A stretch of 64,000 bases of DNA, from positions 124,001 to 188,000 of the forward strand of contig NZ_JAGQCH010000001.1 of NCBI RefSeq assembly GCF_024346055.1, given 5' to 3'. Each line of letters begins with the position of its first letter. The stretch's first letter is position 1. Under the pieces are notes generated by a model. The model ran no database searches. It was not told the DNA's origin and worked only from the letters and a program-made list of their open reading frames with translations. A program made the position numbers and the translations under genes. The DNA is from Cyanobium sp. Cruz CV13-4-11 (GTDB lineage: Bacteria; Cyanobacteriota; Cyanobacteriia; PCC-6307; Cyanobiaceae). Below, one piece after another: positions 44,651 through 53,553 of this stretch.

Positions 44651-46390
44651 GTGGTGGGAGCCCAGCGAATCCTGGTGCTGGGCGGTGGCTTCGCCGGACT
44701 CTGGAGTGCCCTTTCCTCCGCCCGCCAACCTGATCCGCTGGGCATGCTGCCGGCCACCCTCGTCTATGTGAACGCCGGCGCCCAGCTGGGCCAGCTCTCC
44801 AGCCTGAGCGGCCTCCTCTCGCCGGCCCTGCTGGGTTCCTTAGCCCTGCTGGGCCTGCTGCCCTGGATCGTGAAGCTGCTGCTGGGCCGCTGGCGGCTCT
44901 GGCAGCTCTACCGCCCCTGGAGCCGACCCCGCCACTTCGATCGCAACCTGATTGTCATCGGCGCCGGTGCGGCTGGCCTGGGCACCGCCTACATCGCCGC
45001 CACCGTGCGGGCGAAGGTGACCCTGGTCGAGCGGCACCGCATGGGCGGTGACTGCCTGAACACCGGCTGTGTGCCCAGCAAGGCCCTGATCAGCTCCGCC
45101 CGCCTCGCCGCCCGCCTGCGCCACGCCGACCGCTACGGCCTGACCCCCCAGGAGCCCCGGGTGGAGTTGCGTCGGGTGCTGGAGCGGGTGCGCCAGAAGG
45201 TGGCGGCCATCGCGCCCCACGACAGCGTCGAGCGCTACACCGCCCTGGGGGTGGATGTGCGCCTCGGCCAGGCCCGCCTGCTCAGCCCCTGGGAGGTGGC
45301 GATCACCGCCGTCGATGGCACCGAGGCGGTGCTAACGGCCCGCGCCATCGTGCTGGCCACCGGCGCCGCCCCGGTGATCCCTTCGCTGCCCGGCATCGCT
45401 TCGGTGCGGGCGCTCACCAGTGAAACCCTCTGGGACGCCCTGGCCGAGCACCCCTCCCCCCGGCCCAGCCTGCTGGTGCTGGGTGGCGGCCCGATCGGCT
45501 GCGAGCTGGCCCAGGCCCTGGCCCAGCTGGGTCTGCCGGTGACCCTGCTGCAGCGCAACGCCCGGCTCCTGCCCCGGGAAGACCCCGAGGTGGGGGCGCT
45601 GCTGCGCGAGGCCCTGGAGCGCGACGGCGTCCGGGTCCACACCGGTTGCCGGGTGGAGCGCCTCGAGCCTGGTTCCGCCGGGGGCGTCCGCGTGCTGGCT
45701 GCGGTGGACGGCCATACCCTCTGCTTGGAGGCCGACGAACTGCTCTGCGCCGTGGGCCGCCAGGCCCGGCTGGAGGGCCACGGCCTTGAGGCCCTGGGCA
45801 TCCCCACCGGGCGCACCATCGACACCGACCCCCACCTGCAGACCCTCTACCCCAACATCTATGCCGCCGGTGATGCGGCCGGTCCCTGGCAGTTCACCCA
45901 CACCGCGGCCCATCAGGCCTGGTATGCGGCCGTGAACGGGCTGTTCGATCCGGTGCGCTTCGCCGTCGATGGCCGCGTCATCCCCCGCACCACCTTCACC
46001 GACCCGGAGGTGGCCCGGGTGGGGCTGAGCGAAGCGGAGGCGATCGAGCAGGGGGTGGCTTTCGAGGTCACCCGCTTCGAGCTGGCCGAGCTGGATCGGG
46101 CCATCGTTGAATCGGCCGAGACCGGCTTCGTGACGGTGCTCACCGTGCCCGGCAAAGACAGGATTCTGGGGGTCACCATCGTGGCGGAGCAGGCCGGGGA
46201 GCTGCTGGCTGAATTTGTGCTGGCGATGCGATGGAACCTGGGCCTGGGCAAGGTGATGGGCGCGATCCACGCCTATCCCACCCTGGCGGAAGCCAACAAG
46301 TACGCCGCTGGGGCCTGGAAGAAGTCCCATGCGCCCCAGCGAACCCTGGCCCTACTGGAGCGCTTCCACACCTGGCGCCGGGGTGGCTGA
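44651..46390 (+). CDS. Chimeric FAD/NAD(P) disulfide oxidoreductase (mercuric-reductase-like) with a truncated TVP38 segment
   Basis: A 579-residue flavoprotein in three parts. Residues 1-26 (MVGAQRILVLGGGFAGLWSA) look like the start of a different FAD oxidoreductase. Residues about 29-78 (GMLPATLVYVNAGAQLGQLS, then a hydrophobic stretch) match the C-terminal end of a TVP38/VTT membrane domain. From about 95 on (DRNLIVIGAGAAGLGTAYIA) a complete mercuric-reductase/lipoamide-dehydrogenase-like enzyme follows, with GGDCLNTGCVPSKAL redox Cys pair, LLVLGGGPIGCELAQALAQL, YAAGDAAGPWQFTHTA and AIHAYPTLAEANKYAAG. Whole TVP38-oxidoreductase fusions occur in cyanobacteria, so the front was probably lost by a deletion. 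The start is GTG 44651. Confidence 0.8.
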   Translation: MVGAQRILVLGGGFAGLWSALSSARQPDPLGMLPATLVYVNAGAQLGQLSSLSGLLSPALLGSLALLGLLPWIVKLLLGRWRLWQLYRPWSRPRHFDRNLIVIGAGAAGLGTAYIAATVRAKVTLVERHRMGGDCLNTGCVPSKALISSARLAARLRHADRYGLTPQEPRVELRRVLERVRQKVAAIAPHDSVERYTALGVDVRLGQARLLSPWEVAITAVDGTEAVLTARAIVLATGAAPVIPSLPGIASVRALTSETLWDALAEHPSPRPSLLVLGGGPIGCELAQALAQLGLPVTLLQRNARLLPREDPEVGALLREALERDGVRVHTGCRVERLEPGSAGGVRVLAAVDGHTLCLEADELLCAVGRQARLEGHGLEALGIPTGRTIDTDPHLQTLYPNIYAAGDAAGPWQFTHTAAHQAWYAAVNGLFDPVRFAVDGRVIPRTTFTDPEVARVGLSEAEAIEQGVAFEVTRFELAELDRAIVESAETGFVTVLTVPGKDRILGVTIVAEQAGELLAEFVLAMRWNLGLGKVMGAIHAYPTLAEANKYAAGAWKKSHAPQRTLALLERFHTWRRGG

Positions 46391-46393
46391 GGC

Positions 46394-46765
46394 TCATGCC
46401 TGGGAGTGGAGCCCGATCGTGTTGCCCTCGGTGTCGAGCACCAGGCTCATGAAGCCGTAGGTACCGATCGACATCTTGGTTTTGATCACGGTACCGCCGG
46501 CGTCCGCCACCCGGGCTTCCTCCACGGCGCAGTCGTCGCAGTGGAAATAGATCAGGGTGCCGCCTCCCCCCGGGGCCATGCCCTCCATTTTCGCCAGGGC
46601 GCCTCCGGCCCCCACCTGGTCGTTCTGCATCGGGAAGGCGTAGTACTCCATCCCCGCGTCTCCCATCGATTCCAGGCTCACTTCGAACACGGTCTCGTAG
46701 AAGGCCCGGGCCCGGGCCATGTCATCGACGTACAGCTCGAACCAGATGACGGGGTTGACGGCCAT
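46394..46765 (-). CDS. VOC family (glyoxalase/bleomycin-resistance fold) protein
   Basis: A 123-residue protein with the paired beta-alpha-beta repeats of the vicinal-oxygen-chelate superfamily: VIWFELYVDDMARARAFYET at the start, TLIYFHCDDCAVEEARVADA in the middle and FMSLVLDTEGNTIGLHS at the end. Potential metal ligands include Glu10 and the C-terminal His. Substrate unknown. It converges with the oxidoreductase gene 3 bp away and is followed upstream by glmU on the same strand. Confidence 0.88.
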   Translation of the reverse strand: MAVNPVIWFELYVDDMARARAFYETVFEVSLESMGDAGMEYYAFPMQNDQVGAGGALAKMEGMAPGGGGTLIYFHCDDCAVEEARVADAGGTVIKTKMSIGTYGFMSLVLDTEGNTIGLHSQA

Positions 46766-46811
46766 GGATCCGAGGTGACTGCGGGCCGAGATTAGGCCCG
46801 AAATTCGGGAT

Positions 46812-48188
46812 TCAGCCCGCCACCCCCTGCTGCTGCCGGGGGGCGGCGGCGTTCCAGTTCTCCTTCACCAATTGGCGGGCCCGGCCCAGGGCCAGGGCCC
46901 CGGCGGGCACGTCCCTGGTGAGGGTGGAGCCCGCCCCCACCGTCACCCCGGCCCCGAGGGTGATCGGTGCCACCAGCACCGAATTGGCACCGGTCTTGCT
47001 GCCGCCACCGATCACGGTGCGGTGCTTGCGAACCCCGTCGAAGTTGGCGGTGATCGTTCCTGCCCCGACGTTCACATCGGCGCCCAGGTCGGCGTCGCCC
47101 AGGTAGCTGAGGTGGTTGGCCTTGCAGCCCTCCCCCAGCTGGCTGTTCTTGACCTCCACGAAATTGCCGATGCGGCAGTCGGCGGCCAGATGGGTGCCGG
47201 CCCGCAGCTGGGCGAACGGCCCGATGACGCAGCCGCGTTCCACGTGGCTGTCGCGCAGCACCGAATGGACCACCTCCACGTCGGCGGCCAGGTGGCTGTT
47301 CTCGATCAGGCAGCCGGGGCCGATGCGGCAGCCCTCGCCGATGCTGGTGAACCCGCGGAAATGGCACTGGGGCTCCACCAGCACGTCGCGGCCGAAGCGG
47401 GTGTGCTCGCTGAGGGTGCAGCTGGCCGGATCGGTGAAGCTCACCCCCTCCGCCATCCAGTGGCGCCGCAGCCGGTCCTGCAGCACCGCCTCGCCGTGGG
47501 CCAGCTGCTGGCGGTCGTTGATGCCGGCCACCTCATCCGGGTCGGCCACCTCCAGGTGCATGGCCGGCCGCAACAGGGCCACGGTGTCGGTGAGGTAGAG
47601 CTCCCCCTGGTCGTTGTCGCTGCTCAGGCTGGGCAGCACGGTGGCCAGCCTGACCCAGTCGAAGCAGTAGATCCCCGCATTGGTGAGGGTGTTGCCGAGC
47701 TGCTCGGCCGTGCAGTCGCGGTGCTCCACGATGCCGCTCACCTGGCCCGCCCCGTCGGCGAAGACCCGGCCGTAGCCGCCCGGGTCCGCCAGCCGCGCGC
47801 TGAGCAGGGTCACCGCCGCGCCACTGGTGCGATGGGTGGAGAGCAGGCATTCCAGGGTCTCCGGCCGCAGCAGGGGGACGTCGCCGTTGAGCACCAGCAG
47901 ATCGCCCTCGAAGCCCTCCAGCGGCCCGAGCAGCTGCTGCACCGCATGGCCGGTGCCGTTCTGGGGCTGCTGCAGCACGAATTCCAGGCCCTCCACGCCA
48001 GCCAGGGTGTGCTCCACCCGTTCGGCCTGGTGCCCGACCACCAGCAGCTGGCGGTCGGGGGCGAGCCGTTGGCAGCTGCCCAGCACCCGTTCCACCAGGG
48101 TCGCGCCGGCCAGGGGCTGGAGGACCTTGGGCAGGGCACTCTTCATGCGGGTCCCTTTCCCGGCGGCCAGGACGGCAACGGCAAGCAT
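46812..48188 (-). CDS. glmU: Bifunctional GlcNAc-1-P uridyltransferase/GlcN-1-P acetyltransferase
   Basis: A 458-residue enzyme making UDP-GlcNAc for peptidoglycan and LPS. The N-terminal uridyltransferase starts [20 protein letters not shown], with [13 protein letters not shown] and [14 protein letters not shown]. The C-terminal left-handed beta-helix begins near 250 with hexapeptide repeats. The acetyltransferase site is [20 protein letters not shown], followed by [19 protein letters not shown]. Length is typical. It lies directly downstream of the MnmD-like gene on the same strand. Confidence 0.96.
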   Translation of the reverse strand: MLAVAVLAAGKGTRMKSALPKVLQPLAGATLVERVLGSCQRLAPDRQLLVVGHQAERVEHTLAGVEGLEFVLQQPQNGTGHAVQQLLGPLEGFEGDLLVLNGDVPLLRPETLECLLSTHRTSGAAVTLLSARLADPGGYGRVFADGAGQVSGIVEHRDCTAEQLGNTLTNAGIYCFDWVRLATVLPSLSSDNDQGELYLTDTVALLRPAMHLEVADPDEVAGINDRQQLAHGEAVLQDRLRRHWMAEGVSFTDPASCTLSEHTRFGRDVLVEPQCHFRGFTSIGEGCRIGPGCLIENSHLAADVEVVHSVLRDSHVERGCVIGPFAQLRAGTHLAADCRIGNFVEVKNSQLGEGCKANHLSYLGDADLGADVNVGAGTITANFDGVRKHRTVIGGGSKTGANSVLVAPITLGAGVTVGAGSTLTRDVPAGALALGRARQLVKENWNAAAPRQQQGVAG

Positions 48189-48217
48189 CGGCGGCGGCGG
48201 GGCGTCTGCGCCGGAAT

Positions 48218-49144
48218 CTACCGGTGCCCTTCGGAGCAGCCCAGTCCGCCGGGGTCTTCTGGCGGACGCCGTCTCCCTGGTGGGGCGGGGCTGTGCGCCT
48301 GCTCCCGCCGCCGCCGCTCCAGGATCTCGGCGGCCGTGGCGTTGCCGCTGGGGTCCCGGTAGGGCAGGCCGGCGCGGCTGGCGAGGTGCTCCAGTTCGAA
48401 GGGCTCCAGGGGCCGCAGGGCCGGATGGGGTGCGAAGGGGATGACGCTGGCCACGGTGCCGGCGCTCCAGCGCTCCGGTTCGTCGGCGGGCGGCCGGATC
48501 GCCCGCAGCTCCAGGCCCAGATCCAGCAGGGAGCGACGCACCGCCGCCGCGGAGCTATAGGTGAGCAGCCGGCCGTCGGGCCGCAGCAGCCGCACCAGCC
48601 GCTCCAGGAACTCCAGGCTCCAGAGCTGGGGGCAGCGCTGGGGGGAGAAGGCATCCAGCAGCACCAGGTCGCAGCGACCCGCCTGGGTGTCCAGCAGCCC
48701 CGGCAGCCTGTGGCGGGCATCGCCGAGCTGCAGCCGGGGGCCGCCGGCGAGGCCCTCCAGCCGGCCGATCACCGCGGCGGGCCACTGGGCCCGGAAGCCG
48801 GCGTCCGCCAGGGCCAGGGCCAGGGGCCGGCGGTCCAGCTCCAGGCCCCACCAGTCGAGTTCCAGGCCTGCGGCCGCCGTTGCCGCGAGCAGGGCGGCGG
48901 TGTTGGTGCCGGTGCCGACGGCCATCTCAGCCACCACCAGCTGCCGCCCCGGGGCGAAACGTTCCAGCGCCGCCGGCGCCACGAACTTCTCCTGGGCCTC
49001 CCGCAGGGCTCCGGCGGCATTGTGGAAGCCTTCCCCGACGCCGCAGCTGTAGAGGCTGAAGCTGCCATCGCGCCCCAGCCGGGGCAGCAGCTCGGGCCCC
49101 GGTTCCGGCTCTGCCGTCTTAGTGCCGCAGGCGGGCCAGGTCAT
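48218..49144 (-). CDS. MnmD/MnmC-N-like tRNA wobble-uridine methyltransferase (DUF752)
   Basis: A 308-residue SAM-dependent methyltransferase. The SAM site reads [20 protein letters not shown] near 73. [20 protein letters not shown] is the MnmC-N signature, and [16 protein letters not shown] follows. Family members finish the mnm5U34 modification of tRNA. There is no MnmC-C oxidase domain, so this is the stand-alone form. The ATG at 49142-49144 lies 26 bp inside the 3' end of aroA. The last 40 residues are low-complexity. Confidence 0.82.
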   Translation of the reverse strand: MTWPACGTKTAEPEPGPELLPRLGRDGSFSLYSCGVGEGFHNAAGALREAQEKFVAPAALERFAPGRQLVVAEMAVGTGTNTAALLAATAAAGLELDWWGLELDRRPLALALADAGFRAQWPAAVIGRLEGLAGGPRLQLGDARHRLPGLLDTQAGRCDLVLLDAFSPQRCPQLWSLEFLERLVRLLRPDGRLLTYSSAAAVRRSLLDLGLELRAIRPPADEPERWSAGTVASVIPFAPHPALRPLEPFELEHLASRAGLPYRDPSGNATAAEILERRRREQAHSPAPPGRRRPPEDPGGLGCSEGHR

Positions 49145-50465
49145 CCCAGAAGCCGGGGTAGGAGACGGCGGCCGCTTCCGGCCGCCCCAGGCGGGTGTCG
49201 CCCCGGGCCACCAGGGAGGCCACCGCCAGGCTCATCGCCACCCGGTGATCCGTCTCGCTGTCGACCTCCGCCCCGTGCAGCGGGGTGGGGCCTTCGATGC
49301 TGAGGCCATCAGCGTGCTCCTCGAGCCTGGCCCCCATCGCTGTCAGCTGGCGGGCCATCACCGCCAGGCGGTCGGTCTCCTTCACCCGCAGCTCGGCGGC
49401 GCCGCTGATGCGGCTGACCCCCTCGGCGCAGCAGGCCGCCACCGCCAGCACGGGAATCTCGTCCACCAGGCGGGGGATGATCGCTTCCTCGATGCGGAAG
49501 GCCCGCAGCGGGCCGTGCTGGACGCGCAGATCCCCCACCGGCTCGCCGGCCACGTCGCGGCTGTTGAGCACGGTGATCCGGGCGCCCATCTCGGCCAGCA
49601 CATCGAGGATGCCGGTGCGGCTGGGGTTGAGCCCCACGTTCTCGACCGTGAGATCGGCCCCCGGGGTGATCGCCGCCGCCACCAGCCAGAACGCCGCCGA
49701 ACTGATGTCGCCGGGCACCACCACGGTTTGGCCCCGCAGGGCGTTCCCGGGCCGCACGGTGATGAACCTTCCCTGGTCGCCATCCACCACCAGGTCGGCA
49801 CCGAAGGCCCGCAGCATCCGCTCGCTGTGGTCGCGGGTGGGGGCCGGTTCGATCACGGTGGTGGGCCCGTTCGCCGTCAGGGCGGCCAGCAGCAGGGCAC
49901 TCTTCACCTGGGCCGAGGCCACTGGCGTGCTGATCACGGCACCGTGAAGAGCCTGGCCCTGAACGGCCAGGGGGGCCAGGTTGCCGCTGTCGCGACCCTG
50001 GATGCGGGCGCCCATCTGGGCCAGGGGAACACCCACCCGCCCCATGGGCCGGGAACGCAGGGAGGCATCACCGGTGAGCACGAAGTGGCGCCCCGCCCGG
50101 CCGGCCAGCAACCCCAGCATCAACCGCATGGTGGTGCCGGAATTGCCGCAGTCGAGCACGTCGGTGGGCTCGCGCAGCCCATCGAGGCCCACTCCCTCCA
50201 CGGTCACCGGCTGGCCGGCGCTGATCGCCGAAACCGTCACACCCATGGCCCGCAGACAGGCCGCGGTGCTGAGGGGATCCTCGGCCGGCAGCAGTCCTTC
50301 GATGCGGGTGGTTCCTTCAGCGATGGCCCCGAACAGGAGCGAGCGGTGGGAGATCGATTTGTCGCCGGGCACCGTCACGCTCCCCCGCAGGCTGCCGCCG
50401 GCCGGCAGGACCACGGCCGCCGGCAGGGCGGCCAGGCTCACATCGACACCCGCGGAGGAGGACAA
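49119..50465 (-). CDS. aroA: 3-phosphoshikimate 1-carboxyvinyltransferase (EPSP synthase)
   Basis: A 448-residue enzyme of the shikimate path. Marks: [19 protein letters not shown] near 31, [20 protein letters not shown] near 103, [30 protein letters not shown], and the C-terminal [20 protein letters not shown]. The start is TTG 50465 or GTG 50441; both precede the [12 protein letters not shown] opening. A cyanobacterial -10-like TAGGAT on the minus strand at 50489-50494 could serve it. Position 104-108 is GNSGT, and the Gly of the LFGAIAEG loop looks like a class I enzyme; this is inference. Confidence 0.95.
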   Translation of the reverse strand: MSSSAGVDVSLAALPAAVVLPAGGSLRGSVTVPGDKSISHRSLLFGAIAEGTTRIEGLLPAEDPLSTAACLRAMGVTVSAISAGQPVTVEGVGLDGLREPTDVLDCGNSGTTMRLMLGLLAGRAGRHFVLTGDASLRSRPMGRVGVPLAQMGARIQGRDSGNLAPLAVQGQALHGAVISTPVASAQVKSALLLAALTANGPTTVIEPAPTRDHSERMLRAFGADLVVDGDQGRFITVRPGNALRGQTVVVPGDISSAAFWLVAAAITPGADLTVENVGLNPSRTGILDVLAEMGARITVLNSRDVAGEPVGDLRVQHGPLRAFRIEEAIIPRLVDEIPVLAVAACCAEGVSRISGAAELRVKETDRLAVMARQLTAMGARLEEHADGLSIEGPTPLHGAEVDSETDHRVAMSLAVASLVARGDTRLGRPEAAAVSYPGFWDDLARLRH

Positions 50466-50520
50466 GAGCTGTGGCGCCTACTGGAGTGATCCTATGGAGC
50501 GGCCGGTTGCGGCCCCCCGT

Positions 50521-50850
50521 TCAGGGTCGAATGCCGACAGCCCGCAGCCTGGCCGACAGGCTCCAGACCTCCACCACCAGCCGGTGCCAGGGGGTGATCG
50601 TCTCCATGGACAGCCCCATGGGCTTGGGGGCGGCGGCCCGCAGGGACCTGGCCGCCACCAGGGACCGGCGTGCGTCCTCGAGCCGCTGGCGCAGGTTCTC
50701 CTGCTCCGGGGTGGCCATCACCGTCTCCGGGCAGTGGTCGAGCAGCAGCAGACCGCGATCGAAGGACTCGGCGTAGTCCTGCAGCAGCGGCACCAGGATC
50801 TCGTCCAGCAGCGGGCCGGTGGGATCGGGCAGGGAGGGGGCGGGAACCAT
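50521..50850 (-). CDS. DUF2605 domain protein
   Basis: A 109-residue soluble cyanobacterial protein. The family pattern is visible in LLDEILVPLLQDYAESFDRG, then RSLVAARSLRAAAPKPMGLS and TPWHRLVVEVWSLSARLR. Function unknown. ATG at 50848-50850 is chosen because it begins just before the conserved region; a longer frame reaches back over the start of the divergent DUF547 gene. The gene ends 55 bp before the aroA start. Confidence 0.82.
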   Translation of the reverse strand: MVPAPSLPDPTGPLLDEILVPLLQDYAESFDRGLLLLDHCPETVMATPEQENLRQRLEDARRSLVAARSLRAAAPKPMGLSMETITPWHRLVVEVWSLSARLRAVGIRP

Positions 50851-50944
50851 GGGTCCAGCGTAGGAATCGTTGCCGTGGCTGCCCGGGTACGGATCTCCTG
50901 TCACCGGCAGCGGCATGGAACGATGGGTCCTGAAGGGTCGCCCC

Positions 50945-51631
50945 ATGCTCGACATCGCCATCTGGGATGGCCTGCTCCGTCGCCACGTGGACGACCGCGG
51001 GCGGGTGGACTACGCCACCTGGCAGCGCCAGGGTGCGGCGGAACTGGAGCACTGGCTGGCGGCCCAGCGGCCCTTTGATCCTGAGCCTGGCTCCAGGCCC
51101 GAGGCCATGGCCCTGTGGATCAACCTCTACAACGCCCTGGTGATCCGCCAGGTGCTGGCCCGCTTCCCGTTGGCCTCGATTCGTCCCACCATCGCGGGGC
51201 TGCCCAACTGGCCGGCGTTCCTGGCCTTCTTCTCCCGGCCGGTGATCAGCCTGCAGGGCCAGTCCCTCAGCCTCAACCGCATCGAGCACGGGATCCTTCG
51301 GCCTCGCTTCGGCGACCCCCGTCTCCATTTCGCCCTGGTCTGCGCCGCCGTCGGCTGCCCCCTGCTGCGGCCGGAGGCCTACCGGGCCGAGCGGCTCGAG
51401 GCCCAGCTGGAGGAGGACGCCCTGCGCTTCCTGCAGGATCCGCACAAGCTGCGCTTCGATCCGGCCAGGGGCCGCCTGTCCGTCAGCAGGATCTTCCAGT
51501 GGTACCGGCGCGACTTTCTGGCGGTGGCGCCCTCGATCCCCGCCTATGTGGGCCGCTACCGCCCGGAACTGGCGCTGCCGACTGGCGTCGGGATCAGCCA
51601 CCTCCCCTACGACTGGGCCCTCAATGGCTGA
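50945..51631 (+). CDS. DUF547 domain protein
   Basis: A 228-residue protein with the DUF547 core: MALWINLYNALVIRQVLARF near 58, SLNRIEHGILRPRFGDPRLH near 112, HFALVCAAVGCPLLRPEAY with the conserved Cys, and FQWYRRDF near the end. The pattern (invariant NRIEH, Cys, His) suggests a papain-like hydrolase fold, unproven. ATG 50945 fits the family start. It is divergent from the DUF2605 gene across 94 bp and converges with the glycosyltransferase 3 bp away. Confidence 0.88.
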   Translation: MLDIAIWDGLLRRHVDDRGRVDYATWQRQGAAELEHWLAAQRPFDPEPGSRPEAMALWINLYNALVIRQVLARFPLASIRPTIAGLPNWPAFLAFFSRPVISLQGQSLSLNRIEHGILRPRFGDPRLHFALVCAAVGCPLLRPEAYRAERLEAQLEEDALRFLQDPHKLRFDPARGRLSVSRIFQWYRRDFLAVAPSIPAYVGRYRPELALPTGVGISHLPYDWALNG

Positions 51632-51634
51632 GGT

Positions 51635-52378
51635 TCAGTCGCGGAGCTCGCCGTAGAACCGCTTCAGCCGCGGGGCCGGCACGCCCAGGCCCCACAGCAG
51701 GCCGATCATCAGGTAGATCCCGGTGGCCTTCCAGGACCCCCAGCGCGCCACCCGGCGGTCGGAGGATTCCACCACCCGGTTGATCTGACGGATGCGGCCC
51801 AGCCGGCCCAGCCGCTCGCAGAGATCGGAGTCCTCCATGATCGGCAGGGTGTCGTCAAAGCCCCCGCAGCGCTCAAAGTCTCGCCGCCGGCAGAACATCA
51901 CCTGGTCACCGAACAGCACCCGGAAACCCTTCAGGACGTAGCGGTGGGGCCGGAACAGCAGGGCCGCGTAGTGGGTCTTGAGGGCGTTGTGCAGGCTCAC
52001 GCCCCAGCGGGTGCTTCGGGTGCCCCGCATCAGTGAAATGAAGCCCCCGCAGCTGGTGGTCGGGTCGGCCAGGGTGTCGGTCACCAGCTGCACCAGATCC
52101 GAAGGCACCAGGGTGTCGGCATGAACGAAGCAGAGGATCTCGCCGCGGGCCTCAGACGCCCCCCGGTTCATCTGCACCGCTCGCCCCACCTGCTGGCAGC
52201 GGATCATTCGACAGCCGTGCACGTGGGCCATGGCCAGGGTGGCATCGGTGCTGCCGCCATCCACCACGATCACCTCGTCGGCAGCCGGATCGAGGATCTC
52301 CAGCTGGTGGAGGGTGCGCCCCAGGTGACCGGCTTCATTGAGGGTCGGGATAATGATCGAAACCGACGGTGCCGTCAC
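51635..52378 (-). CDS. Family 2 glycosyltransferase, TIGR04283-like
   Basis: A protein of about 247 residues with the GT-A fold. It opens SVSIIIPTLNEAGHLGRTLH, then DEVIVVDGGSTDATLAMA, GRAVQMNRGASEARGEILCF with VHADTL (DxD-like), and GGFDDTLPIMEDSDLCERLG. A C-terminal hydrophobic segment (TGIYLMIGLLWGLGV) suggests membrane contact. The IMEDSDLC region and length fit the group annotated as arsenosugar-associated (TIGR04283); the true acceptor is unknown. The start is GTG 52378; a TTG at 52393 inside the palindrome is an alternative. Confidence 0.8.
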   Translation of the reverse strand: MTAPSVSIIIPTLNEAGHLGRTLHQLEILDPAADEVIVVDGGSTDATLAMAHVHGCRMIRCQQVGRAVQMNRGASEARGEILCFVHADTLVPSDLVQLVTDTLADPTTSCGGFISLMRGTRSTRWGVSLHNALKTHYAALLFRPHRYVLKGFRVLFGDQVMFCRRRDFERCGGFDDTLPIMEDSDLCERLGRLGRIRQINRVVESSDRRVARWGSWKATGIYLMIGLLWGLGVPAPRLKRFYGELRD

Positions 52379-53138
52379 CTTGTTGCGCAACAATCTTTCA
52401 TTCTACGATCAACAGGCGGCCTGTTGGTGGGAGGAGACCGCCACCATCTTTCCGCTCCGTCAACTGAATCCACTGCGCTTTCTCTGCTTCGATCAGTTTG
52501 TTCCCCAATGGAGAGATCTTCGCGTCCTGGATATCGGCTGCGGCGGCGGTTACACCTGTGAGTTCCTGGCGCGCCGCGGCGCCCGCCTGAGCGGCATCGA
52601 CCGTTCCGGCCCCTGCATCGAAGCGGCCCGGAGCCATGCGGCCGTGTCGGGTCTGGAGATTGATTACCGGGTGGGACTGGCGGAGCAACTTCCTTTTGCC
52701 GCCGGAGGTTTCGATGTGGTGATCTGCGTCGATGTGCTGGAGCATGTCGACCGCCCGGACGCCGTGATCGCGGAGGTCGCCAGGGTTCTGGCCCCCGGAG
52801 GAACCTTCTGCTTCGACACCATCAATCGCACCTTCCGCTCCCGGCTCACCATGATCTGGCTGTTGGAGACGTTGCTGCGGTTGATACCGGCCGGGGTTCA
52901 CGACTGGATGCGCTTCGTGACACCGGAGGCCCTCGAGGGTTGGCTGCTGGCCAATGGCTTCACGGCCATCACGATGCAGGGGATGGATCTGTTCGGCCGC
53001 GGTCCACGGCGCACCGTTGGTCGCCTGCTCCACTACCTGCGCACCGGTGGCTTCCAGGTGGAATTCGACCAGGATCTGGCCGTGATGTTCATCGGTGCGG
53101 CCCGCCTCAGCCCAGCAGCAGTCCACCGGATTCGCTGA
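52353..53138 (+). CDS. SAM-dependent methyltransferase, UbiG-like
   Basis: A protein of about 261 residues similar to UbiG O-methyltransferases. The conserved opening NNLSFYDQQAACWWEE precedes LRVLDIGCGGGYTCEFLARR (SAM loop), VGLAEQLPFAAGGFDVVICV, DVLEHVDRPDAVIAEVARVL and TFCFDTINRTFRS. The HDWMRFVTPEALEGWLLANG part is also typical. Cyanobacteria do not make ubiquinone, so the substrate could be another quinone-like ring or a glycolipid. Start options are ATG 52353 or TTG 52380/52383. Any of them overlaps or abuts the divergent glycosyltransferase. The 3' end overlaps the convergent Rrf2 gene by 32 bp. Confidence 0.82.
   Translation: MIETDGAVTLLRNNLSFYDQQAACWWEETATIFPLRQLNPLRFLCFDQFVPQWRDLRVLDIGCGGGYTCEFLARRGARLSGIDRSGPCIEAARSHAAVSGLEIDYRVGLAEQLPFAAGGFDVVICVDVLEHVDRPDAVIAEVARVLAPGGTFCFDTINRTFRSRLTMIWLLETLLRLIPAGVHDWMRFVTPEALEGWLLANGFTAITMQGMDLFGRGPRRTVGRLLHYLRTGGFQVEFDQDLAVMFIGAARLSPAAVHRIR
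52380..52393. repeat. Perfect 14-bp palindrome within the overlapping divergent starts
   Basis: TTGTTGCGCAACAA is self-complementary. Each strand contains in-frame TTG codons for the gene leaving in that direction: LLRNN for the methyltransferase, LRNK for the glycosyltransferase. It may be an operator shared by the two genes. Confidence 0.55.
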
Positions 53139-53553
53139 AGGCCGCCCGGGCACTGCGCAGATCAAAGAGCAGGTCCTCCAGGGTGAGGCGGTCCAGTTCC
53201 CGCTCCAGGGCCTGCAGCAGGCGTCGGTTGAGCACCCGGGTCACCCGGTCGCTGGGTTGGGGGTCGTCGTCCGGCTCCGTGGCGGCCATCAGGCTGGTGG
53301 CCGGGGCCGCCACCGCCGCCAGGATCGCCGCCAGGGGCAGGTCGGCGGGCAGGCGCCGCAGCCGGTAGCCCCCCTGCCGGCCCCGCCGCGACTCCACCAG
53401 GGCAGCCCGGCGCAACTTGAGCATCAGCTGCTCCAGCATCGGGGCGGGCAGGTCCTGGGCCTGGGCGAGGGCATTCACCGATTGCCAGCGCGGCGGATCC
53501 AGGGCCAGCTCCAGCAGGGCCTTGAGGGCGTAGATGCCGCTGCGGCGCAGCAT
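53107..53553 (-). CDS. Rrf2-family transcription regulator without cysteines
   Basis: A 148-residue winged-helix regulator. The family pattern is SGIYALKALLELALDP at the start, LAQAQDLPAPMLEQLMLKLR (recognition region), and RRGRQGGYRLRRLPADLPLA (wing). Rrf2 proteins such as IscR and NsrR sense through a Fe-S cluster held by three Cys, but this protein has none, so it must sense otherwise, as CymR does. The ATG shares a base with the ubiD stop (TGATG at 53551-53555), so it is translated from the ubiD message. Confidence 0.88.
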   Translation of the reverse strand: MLRRSGIYALKALLELALDPPRWQSVNALAQAQDLPAPMLEQLMLKLRRAALVESRRGRQGGYRLRRLPADLPLAAILAAVAAPATSLMAATEPDDDPQPSDRVTRVLNRRLLQALERELDRLTLEDLLFDLRSARAAFSESGGLLLG

